DNA of 35,530 nucleotides from a bacterium (GTDB lineage Bacteria > Verrucomicrobiota > Verrucomicrobiae > JAJYAR01): the NCBI GenBank assembly GCA_021779435.1, contig JAJYAR010000001.1:1-35530 (forward strand), given 5' to 3'. Positions within the stretch are counted from its first letter, which is position 1, and every line of letters begins with the position of its first letter. The translations under genes were made by a program, and so were the position numbers. Shown one piece after another: positions 25,037 through 31,936 of this stretch. The notes under the pieces are model-generated. The model was not told where the DNA came from and did not search any database. It saw only the letters and a program-made list of their open reading frames with translations.

Positions 25037-26983
25037 ATGAACACGAGCATCCTGAAACGCCGGTTCGGCGTTCTGGCATCGGCCGCCATTGCCGCGGCGT
25101 CACTCGCTTCCGGCAGGCTTTACGCCGGGCCGGTCAGCGTCACTGAAACCGACACCGAGTTTCTCCTGAGCAACGGCGTGCTTACGGCGCGCGTGCTGAA
25201 GACCAACGGCGATCTTGCGTCGTTGAAATTCAAGGACACGGAGGTCCTGAACGACAAGTCGGGCCACGCCGGAGCCTACTGGTCGCACGACACGACCGGC
25301 GGCAAGAGCCTGGTCACCAGGGTCACCATCGATCCGAAGGCCAACGGCGGCGAACGAGCCGAGGTGTCCGTGAAGGGCGTCTCGGGCGGCATCCGGATGG
25401 GACATGGTCCGGGAGCTGCCGCCGGCGGCGATTTTCCCGCCGACATCGAGATCCGCTACACGCTCAACAAGGACGACAGCGGCATCTACACCTCGTGCAC
25501 GTTCACCAAGCTTCCCGAATACCCGGGCGCGACGATGACCTAGGCGCGCTTCGCGGCCAAGCTGGCGGACACGTTCGACTGGATCAGCGCCGGCCCCAAC
25601 TGCGATAAGTATTTTCCGAAGACGCTGCGAGAGGGCGACAAGTACATCTACACCACCGTGCAGTTCGAAAACCCGGTGTACGGCTGGTCGAGCACACAGG
25701 ACCATCTCGGCGTCTGGCTCGTGAACGCGTCGATGGAATACATGAGCGGCGGCCCCACGAAGGTCGATTTCCTCGGTCATCGCGATACCAACGCCGTCGC
25801 GGCTCCGATCATCTTCGTGTACTGGCGCAGCAGCCACTACGGCGGCGCTCTCGTCGAGGTGGGCGATGGCGAGAAATGGACCAAGACCGTCGGGCCTTTC
25901 CTGCTGTACGTGAATGCCGGGGGCGATGCCGAGAAGCTGAAGCAGGACGCCAGGGCGCGTCATGCGAAGGAAACGGCGCAATGGCCCTACGCGTGGGTGA
26001 ACGGGCTCGATTACCCGCTGAAGAACGAACGCGCGACCGTCAAGGGACGGCTTGTCATCACTGATCCCCAGGCGCCGGGCGCCGGGACGCCCAACCTCCG
26101 GGTGGGCCTCACCGCCGCCGCCTACACTTCCCCCTACCTCCGCCCGCCGTCCCCCGACGGCAAGGGACCGCAGGGACCCGCCACGCGACGCCAGATCGAC
26201 TGGCAGCTCGACGCGAAGAACTACCAGTTCTGGGCACGCGGTCAGGAGAACGGCGAGTTCACGATCGGCCACGTGCGTCCCGGCACGTACACGCTCCGCG
26301 CCATCGCGGACGGCGTGCTCGGTGAATTCGCGCAGGCTGAGGTGGTCGTCGCGGCTGGCAAGACGGTCGACCTCGGCAGCATCACCTGGACGCCGGTTCG
26401 CAAGGGACGTCAGCTATGGGATGTCGGCATCGCCAACCGGACCGGCATCGAGTTCGCCGGCGCTGACAAGTTCTGGGTGCCGGAGCAGCCGTTGGAGTAC
26501 GCGAAGCTGTTCCCGAACGACGTGAACTTCGTCATCGGCAAGAGCGACTTCCGCAAGGACTGGTGGTTCCAGCACGTGCCTCACAACGAGAACCCGGCCG
26601 CAAAATCGGAGCCGTTCTACGGCATCCGCACGCCCGGCCGGGCAACGCCGTACCAGATCACGTTCGACGTCGCCGCCGCCCTCCACGGCAAAGCCACGCT
26701 CCGCGCGGCGATCTGCGGCAGCGGCGCCCGTGAGGTGGACGTCAGCCTCAACGGCAAGTCCATCGGCAAGCTGGATCGGCTGCCCTCCGAGGGCGCCATC
26801 ACGCGGCACTCGGTCCAGGGCCTCTGGACTGAGCGCGAGGTGGCCTTCGATGCCTCGCTGCTTCGTGCCGGCCAGAACGTGATCACGCTCACCGTGGCCG
26901 CAGGCCCGGTGAACAATGGCGTGATCTACGACTACCTCCGGCTCGAACTGGACGAAAACGCGTCCGCCGTCGCGGCACGCTAA
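25037..26983 (+). pseudogene. Rhamnogalacturonan lyase (PL4) copy 1, interrupted by one in-frame TAG
   Basis: A 648-codon frame with one amber codon at 25541-25543 (codon 169). Both sides are in the same frame and match lyase 2: ATMT-stop-ARFAAKLADTFDW against TSLGEARFCAKLAPFFDW, so TAG replaces what is Glu in the paralogue. Parts: signal peptide (1-30), catalytic beta-sandwich of PL4 type (about 31-345), a fibronectin-III-like domain (about 346-450, NLRVGLTAAAYTSP to GKTVDLGSITW), and a C-terminal carbohydrate-binding-like sandwich (about 480-648). PL4 enzymes cleave the rhamnose-galacturonate backbone by beta-elimination. Unless the codon is read through, only the signal peptide and the first part of the catalytic domain are made. 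It lies 87 bp after the esterase gene and 86 bp before the CE12 gene. Confidence 0.88.
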
Positions 26984-27007
26984 TCCTCCCCGCGATTTCA
27001 GGAACGT

Positions 27008-27032
27008 CCCCCGCGCCTCACCGACGCGGGGG
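27008..27032 (+). terminator. Possible attenuating hairpin between PL4 copy 1 and the CE12 gene
   Basis: An 8-bp stem CCCCCGCG / CGCGGGGG with a 9-base loop, followed by CTTAGTCACG rather than a T-run. It lies 25 bp after the lyase stop and 37 bp before the CE12 start. It may be a weak terminator or mRNA-stabilising structure. Confidence 0.45.
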
Positions 27033-27069
27033 CTTAGTCACGCATCAAAAAGGCTGCTCACCCGTTACC

Positions 27070-28653
27070 ATGTCTCGCTTCCTCCTTCTGTTCCTCGCCG
27101 CCGGCGCGGCGCTGTTCGCACAGTCCCCCACTCCTGCACCGGAGACGAAGCCGACTCCGGCTCCCGCTCCGGCAGGACCGCCCCCGCTCAATCCCGCGCT
27201 TCCGACGATCTTCATCGCGGGAGACTCGACCGCCGCGCGCGGTCGGCCGCCGCGGCAGCAGGGCTGGGGCGTTCCGTTCGCGGATTATTTCGACCTGTCG
27301 AAGGTGAACGTCGCCAATCGCGCCATCGGAGGTCGCAGCAGCCGAACCTTCATGACGGAAGGCGCCTGGGAACGCCTGATCGGCGATGTGAAGAAGGGCG
27401 ATACCGTGATCATCCAGTTCGGTCACAACGACGGGGCCGTCATCACCGAGCCGCTCTGGCGCGGCAGCATTCCCGGTCTCGGCGACGAGAGCCGTGAGAT
27501 CGAAAACGCCTACACGAAGAAGCATGAGACGGTCCACACGTTCGGCTGGTACATGCGCAAGATGATCGCCGAGGTGAAGGAAAAGGGCGCGTCGCCGATC
27601 GTGGTCTCGCTGACACCGCGAAACATCTGGAAGAACGGCAGGATCGAGCGGGGCTCCGGCCGCTATTCGGAATGGTCCTTCGACATCGCGAAATACGCGG
27701 CGGTGCCGTTCATCGACCTCACCAACCGCATGGCCGACAGCTTCGAGGAGCTCGGCCAGGAGAAGGTGAAGGAGTATTACCAGCAGGACGTCGTTCACTT
27801 CACCGCCGAGGGCGCCGATCTGCATGCGGCCATGGTGGTCTCCGGACTGAAGGGGCTCCGACTCGGCAACTTCGACTCGCTGCTCTCCGAGAAGGGAAAG
27901 GGAGTCGCCGCCGAGAAGACCGCCTGGCTGCGGCTGCCGTGGCCGCGCAAGGTGAAACTGCCGTCAATCTGGCTCGTGGGCGATTCGACCGTTCGCACGG
28001 GCCGCGGCGACGGCGGCCAGGGCCAGTGGGGCTGGGGCGAATACCTTCCGAAGCACGTTGACCTCGACAAGGTGAACGTCGTGAACCGCGCGGTCGGTGG
28101 CACCGGAGTACGCTCCTTTCTCGATGCGGGCTACTGGGATCTCATCACCGCCCGCCTCAAGCCGGGCGATATTGTGATGATCCAGTTCGGCCACAACGAC
28201 AACGGCCAGTACGCCCCGCTGAAGGGGATCGGTGAAGAGGTCGAGGAGCGCGAGGATTTCCAGACCAAGCAAAAGCGCGAGATGCACACGTGGGGGTACT
28301 ACCTACGTCGCTATATCAACGACGCGAAGGCAAAGGGCGCGACGCCGATCGTGTGCTCGCTGATTGCGCGCAAGAACTTCAAGGACGGAAAGATCGTCCG
28401 CACCCCGGACAGCCACGCCGACTGGGCCCGCGCTGTCGCGAAGGCCGAAGGCGTGCCGTTCGTCGACCTGCACGAGCTCATCGCAAGTCGTTACGACGAG
28501 ATGGGGCCCGAGAAGGTGGACCCGCTCTTCGCCGCCAACGAGCGCGTTCACACGAGCGCCCTCGGTGCGGAATTCAACGCCGAACGCGTGATGGCCGGCC
28601 TGAAGGCGCTGGCGCAGAATCCCCTGGCGCCTTACCTCAAAGAGACCCGCTGA
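27070..28653 (+). CDS. Tandem rhamnogalacturonan acetylesterase (two CE12/SGNH domains)
   Basis: A 527-residue protein with a signal peptide (1-17, ending LFAQ) and a Pro-rich linker (19-44). Two CE12-like SGNH hydrolase domains follow. Domain 1 (about 45-275) has IFIAGDSTAARG (S53), the Gly block GGRSSRTF, FGHND, and the Asp-X2-His pair D240/H243 (DVVHFTAEG). Domain 2 (about 298-527) has LVGDSTVRTG (S306), GGTGVRSF, FGHNDNG, and H494 in NERVHTS, where E491 stands in place of the usual Asp. CE12 esterases remove acetyl groups from galacturonate in rhamnogalacturonan I and help PL4 lyases act, which agrees with the neighbouring genes. Family members usually have one domain, so this is a duplication-fusion. 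Confidence 0.92.
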   Translation: MSRFLLLFLAAGAALFAQSPTPAPETKPTPAPAPAGPPPLNPALPTIFIAGDSTAARGRPPRQQGWGVPFADYFDLSKVNVANRAIGGRSSRTFMTEGAWERLIGDVKKGDTVIIQFGHNDGAVITEPLWRGSIPGLGDESREIENAYTKKHETVHTFGWYMRKMIAEVKEKGASPIVVSLTPRNIWKNGRIERGSGRYSEWSFDIAKYAAVPFIDLTNRMADSFEELGQEKVKEYYQQDVVHFTAEGADLHAAMVVSGLKGLRLGNFDSLLSEKGKGVAAEKTAWLRLPWPRKVKLPSIWLVGDSTVRTGRGDGGQGQWGWGEYLPKHVDLDKVNVVNRAVGGTGVRSFLDAGYWDLITARLKPGDIVMIQFGHNDNGQYAPLKGIGEEVEEREDFQTKQKREMHTWGYYLRRYINDAKAKGATPIVCSLIARKNFKDGKIVRTPDSHADWARAVAKAEGVPFVDLHELIASRYDEMGPEKVDPLFAANERVHTSALGAEFNAERVMAGLKALAQNPLAPYLKETR

Positions 28654-28667
28654 CGGGCCGCCGCGCC

Positions 28668-28753
28668 GTGTGCCCCCGCGGCGCTCGCCCGGCGTTCACT
28701 CCCTGCCCCAAGCATCCCAATCCCCGGCCTCTGCGGAGGCCGGCTACACCAGA
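28668..28753. repeat. 86-bp direct repeat, copy 1
   Basis: Identical by eye to 28964-29049, offset 296 bp. It contains a perfect hairpin CCGGCCTC-TGCG-GAGGCCGG near its right end. Confidence 0.93.
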
Positions 28754-28963
28754 CCGCCGTACACTCGTTGCAGGCGGTGTTCATAGTCCCCTGGTGCCTT
28801 GGTCCGGTGGTAGGGCGGGACCGCTGGGCCCGCCGCTTCCCGACTGTGTGGCCGCGAGCGCCAGCGAGTGGAAGACCCATGACGCGGGCTGAAGCCCTGC
28901 GCCACCAGCCGCGATCCGGCCGACGCTGCGGGTAGGCCGCGTAGTCCTTAATCCGCCGCTCCG

Positions 28964-29049
28964 GTGTGCCCCCGCGGCGCTCGCCCGGCGTTCACTCCCT
29001 GCCCCAAGCATCCCAATCCCCGGCCTCTGCGGAGGCCGGCTACACCAGA
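28964..29049. repeat. 86-bp direct repeat, copy 2
   Basis: Identical by eye to 28668-28753. Sequences diverge sharply on both sides of each copy, so the boundaries are well defined. Confidence 0.93.
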
Positions 29050-29225
29050 TCACCGCACAAAATTGAACCGGCCGACATTGCCGCGCCGACGCGGAGCATT
29101 TCGCTCCTGACGTCGACCTGCCAGTCGTGCTGGCAGGTGGCAATGTTCGGCCGGGTTAGAGGCGCGGGCTTGAAGTCTCGATCATGCGGGCGGGCGAGCC
29201 CAGGACTGCCCGCACGCTTTTCGGA

Positions 29226-31238
29226 TCAGTTCTGCGCGGTGCTGCCCAGGGCAACCTGCGCGCTATCGGCGGTCTCGAGGCGAACGTAATCGTAGAGGAT
29301 GCCGTTGTTGATCGGGCCTGCGGGGACGATGATCTTCAGGACGTTCGTTCCCTTCCTGAGCAACGACGCGTCGAAACTCAGCTCGCGTTCGTACCAGAGC
29401 CCCTGACGTCCATGCCGGGCGATCGCACTGTCGCCCATGGGCAGGGTGATCGTGCCGGCGGACTGGTCATTGACTGCAATCGAAAGCTGCCGGGTTGCGG
29501 TTCCGCAGAGAGCCAGGCGCAGAACGACCTTGCCGGCCGGTACCGACGACAGGTCAAACGTCACCGCGAACGGCGTCGCCCGGCCCGGCGTCGTGATGCC
29601 GGAGAAGCCGACGGGTTTTGCGTCCGGGTTCTCGTTGTGCGGCACCTGCTGGAAGAACCAGTCCTTGCGAAAATCGCTCCTGCCGACGACGAAGTTGACG
29701 TCGTCCGGAAACAGCTTCGCGTAATCGAGCGGAATCTGGGGTTCCCAGTACGACTCGGCCTTGAAGAACTCGGAGCCGTTGCGGTTCGGAATGCCGACGT
29801 CCCAGAGCTGCGCACCATGCCGGACCGGCGTCCAAACGATCTGCCCGAGATCGACGCCGCCGGATCCGACGGTCACGCTCGCCCGGGCGAATTCGCCGAG
29901 CACGCCATCCGCAAATGCACGCAGCGTGTAGGTGCCGGGACGCACATTCGAAAACTCGAACCGGCCGTCGTTGGAGCCCCGTGTCCAGAATTGGTAGAAC
30001 TTGGCATCCTGCTGCCAGCCGATGGCCCGCGCGTTGCCGCCGGGACCGGCGGGCATGGGCGACGTCCACGCGGCGGCGGTGAGACCCACACGGACGTTGG
30101 ACATCGAGGAGCCCGCCGGCGCCAGCGGATCACGGAGGACAAGCTGTCCACGAACAGTCGCCCGCTGCGGTGCGCGGGGATAGTCCACGCCGGCAACCCA
30201 GTCGTACGGCCAGGCCTTCGCCTGCACCTTCTGCTGTGCCTTGGCATCGTCGAACATGGCCTGCGGATCGTTGCCCGCATTGACGTACAGCATGAACGGG
30301 CCGACGACCTTCCTCCACTGTTCGCCCTCGGCGACGTCGACAACCGCGCCGCCGTAATGGCTGCTGCGCCAGTAGTTGAGGACGCACGGCGCGGCGACCG
30401 CGTTGGTGTCGCGATGGCCCTGGAACTCCACCTTCGTCGGACCGCCGCTCATGTATTCCATCGAGGCGTTGAGGCACCAGAAGCCGACGTGCTCCGTGGT
30501 ACTCGACCAGCCAAAGGCGGGATTGTCGGTCTGCGGGACGGTGTACACGTATTTGTCACCCTCGCGGAGCTCCTTGGGATAGTGCTTAAAATGGTGCGGA
30601 TCCTGGGCGACGCTCAGCCAGTCGAAGAACGGCGCGAGCTTGGCACAGAAGCGCGCCTCGCCGAGCGACGTTGTCGGGTAGTCGGCGGGATGGTCGAACT
30701 CACAATACGTGTACACGCCGGCCTCGCCGCGGCCCAGCGCCCAGCGGATCTCGATGTCGGCGGCAAACTGGCCGGTCGACTTCTCGCCACCGGGCACGCC
30801 CGGGCCGGTGCCCATCTTGCGCCCCTTCGAGCTTCCCTTCACAGAAACCTCGGCACGAGCGCCACCGTTCGACTTCGGATCAATCGTCACACGGGCGACG
30901 GCGTCGCCGGTTCCGCGCGGCCCCATCGCATCGTGCGACCAGAACGCGTATTGGTGATCGGTCATCCCGCGGTTCAAGCCGTTCGGATTGTGTCCCGGCG
31001 GGTCCTTCTGGAGGTCGGGGGTTCCGTCCTCCTTCAGAAACGTCGCGAGCATCTCCTTGTTCCTGTAGCGCAGTGACACAAGATCACCGGAATCCTTGGC
31101 GATGCGTGCGGTGACGATACCATTGTCGAGCGTGTAGAGCGCGGCGTCCTCGGTGAGGGTGACGCCGTCCGCGGCATGCGCCGCGGCTGCTAACGAGAGC
31201 GCGGCGGCTAGCAACGCGCACTGCAGGGGATTTTTCAT
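29226..31238 (-). CDS. Rhamnogalacturonan lyase (PL4) copy 2, intact
   Basis: A 670-residue exported protein: signal peptide MKNPLQCALLAAALSLAAAA then HAADG. The PL4 catalytic sandwich covers about residues 24-370 (WSHDAMGPRG, RVTIDPKSNGGARAEVSVKG, ELREGDKYVYT, MEYMSGGPTKVEFQGHRDTN). A fibronectin-III-like domain lies at about 375-470 (VRVGLTAAAWTSP, NVRPGTYTLRAFADGVLGEF), and a carbohydrate-binding-like domain at about 500-660 (FVVGRSDFRKDWFFQQVPHN). It is a close paralogue of copy 1 across the whole length and is not interrupted. It would cleave rhamnogalacturonan I in the periplasm or outside the cell. It is divergent from TonB receptor 2, and that gap holds the shared ATCTGACAGT boxes. 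Confidence 0.94.
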   Translation of the reverse strand: MKNPLQCALLAAALSLAAAAHAADGVTLTEDAALYTLDNGIVTARIAKDSGDLVSLRYRNKEMLATFLKEDGTPDLQKDPPGHNPNGLNRGMTDHQYAFWSHDAMGPRGTGDAVARVTIDPKSNGGARAEVSVKGSSKGRKMGTGPGVPGGEKSTGQFAADIEIRWALGRGEAGVYTYCEFDHPADYPTTSLGEARFCAKLAPFFDWLSVAQDPHHFKHYPKELREGDKYVYTVPQTDNPAFGWSSTTEHVGFWCLNASMEYMSGGPTKVEFQGHRDTNAVAAPCVLNYWRSSHYGGAVVDVAEGEQWRKVVGPFMLYVNAGNDPQAMFDDAKAQQKVQAKAWPYDWVAGVDYPRAPQRATVRGQLVLRDPLAPAGSSMSNVRVGLTAAAWTSPMPAGPGGNARAIGWQQDAKFYQFWTRGSNDGRFEFSNVRPGTYTLRAFADGVLGEFARASVTVGSGGVDLGQIVWTPVRHGAQLWDVGIPNRNGSEFFKAESYWEPQIPLDYAKLFPDDVNFVVGRSDFRKDWFFQQVPHNENPDAKPVGFSGITTPGRATPFAVTFDLSSVPAGKVVLRLALCGTATRQLSIAVNDQSAGTITLPMGDSAIARHGRQGLWYERELSFDASLLRKGTNVLKIIVPAGPINNGILYDYVRLETADSAQVALGSTAQN

Positions 31239-31270
31239 AGGGAAACTTGCTTCGCTTCTATGCAGAATAG

Positions 31271-31300
31271 CTGACTGTTATAATTATGTATATAGATTGC
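31271..31300 (-). promoter_or_regulatory. A/T-rich candidate promoter of PL4 copy 2
   Basis: Read on the minus strand this reads CTATATACATAATTATAACAG, with overlapping -10-like words (CATAAT, TATAAC) about 40 bp before the PL4 start at 31238. The clear -35 partner is missing. The A/T island contrasts with the GC-rich surroundings. Confidence 0.35.
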
Positions 31301-31498
31301 CCGGGCAGGCGCGCGACCCGCCTCCGCGTTCCTCCCGGAACGGAGCGCCCCGGACCCTCCGGCGCCGCACACGGCGCGCCCCGCGTGCGGCGGTGCGATG
31401 ACAGCTGCGGCGGAGCGTGGGCATATGGCGGATTTCCCGGTTCGATCCCGCAAGACGCGCGCGCGGCCAAAGCCGACCGCGGCGTGCGCACGGAGTTC

Positions 31499-31519
31499 AT
31501 CTGACAGTCCGCCCATAGG
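31499..31519 (+). promoter_or_regulatory. ATCTGACAGTCCGCCC box upstream of TonB receptor 2
   Basis: It shares ATCTGACAGTCCGCCC and CATAGG with 15073-15094. It lies 438 bp before the receptor 2 start and 260 bp upstream of PL4 copy 2 on the other strand. Confidence 0.55.
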
Positions 31520-31577
31520 AGAACCGGCAACCCCGTCCGCGCGCGGCCCGTCCACGCAGCCCGCACGCGGCGAAGGA

Positions 31578-31590
31578 ATCTGACAGTCCG
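31578..31590 (+). promoter_or_regulatory. Second ATCTGACAGTCCG box
   Basis: A 13-base match to the box at 31499, placed 79 bp downstream on the same strand. The CATAGG extension is missing. Confidence 0.45.
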
Positions 31591-31753
31591 TGCGCGGAAA
31601 CGATCCCGGCTCCGAGCGAAGCGCCCCGCGCATGCGGCCAGTCATTGCGCGCGCGTTGCGCCAGCGAGTTGTGGAAGCTCCATGACGGGCGCCGGGCCCG
31701 CCGCGGCATCGCGCTTCGTTGCATATTGCCTATATTGTTTTGCGCATTCTCGT

Positions 31754-31778
31754 ACTGTCAGATCCAGGTCGCGTTGTA
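31754..31778 (+). promoter_or_regulatory. Inverted box and GTCGCGTTGTA block upstream of TonB receptor 2
   Basis: ACTGTCAGAT (31754-31763) is the reverse complement of ATCTGACAGT. After ACTGTC and 8 bases comes GTCGCGTTGTA (31768-31778), the same word as at 15271-15281. It ends 158 bp before the start codon, against 171 bp for receptor 1. Confidence 0.5.
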
Positions 31779-31842
31779 TAGACAGCGGGCCGTGCATGAA
31801 GTCCGCGCCCGGTCGATATAGGACAGCAAACAACTGGTCGCT

Positions 31843-31907
31843 GATAACGGATAACCCGGCCGCGGAGCCGATCGACCTCACCGCGGGGGTGCTGCGCGCA
31901 CGTTATC
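31843..31907 (+). promoter_or_regulatory. Candidate structured leader closed by GATAACG/CGTTATC
   Basis: A 7-bp closing stem (31843-31849 with 31901-31907) around 51 bases. The inside can pair CCGCGG with CCGCGG. It ends 29 bp before the receptor 2 ATG. The counterpart before receptor 1 is 15345-15406; both end with a CTGCGC-type stretch just before the right arm. Confidence 0.5.
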
Positions 31908-31936
31908 TCCAGGCCTGTAGGAACTACCGAACACTG

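Larger units (their letters stand above)
28654..29225. other. Repeat-filled gap between CE12 and PL4 copy 2 genes
   Basis: This convergent 572-bp gap has no credible gene. It contains an 86-bp perfect direct repeat (28668-28753 and 28964-29049), a phrase related to the 73-bp dispersed repeat (about 28815-28840), and 'gtggaagacccatgacg' text (28868-28884) that recurs in modified form near 31672-31687. Small hairpins could terminate transcription, but none has a T-run. Confidence 0.65.
31239..31936. other. Divergent control region between PL4 copy 2 and TonB receptor 2
   Basis: A 698-bp gap without a credible gene. From the left it holds an A/T-rich island (31278-31297), GC-rich text, two ATCTGACAGTCCG boxes (31499-31519, 31578-31590), a 'gtggaagctccatgacgggc' repeat phrase (31672-31691), an inverted box plus GTCGCGTTGTA block (31754-31778), and the GATAACG/CGTTATC leader (31843-31907). 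Confidence 0.65.

Noticed and set aside
17691..25543. Genome-wide reassignment of TAG or pyrrolysine insertion as explanation of both amber codons
   Set aside because: TAG ends at least five other genes in the window, and no pyrrolysine genes are present. Reassignment is not supported, though local readthrough cannot be excluded.
28654..29225. Possible CRISPR array from the repeated units in the CE12/PL4 gap
   Set aside because: There are only two copies, 86 bp long and 296 bp apart, and no cas genes.
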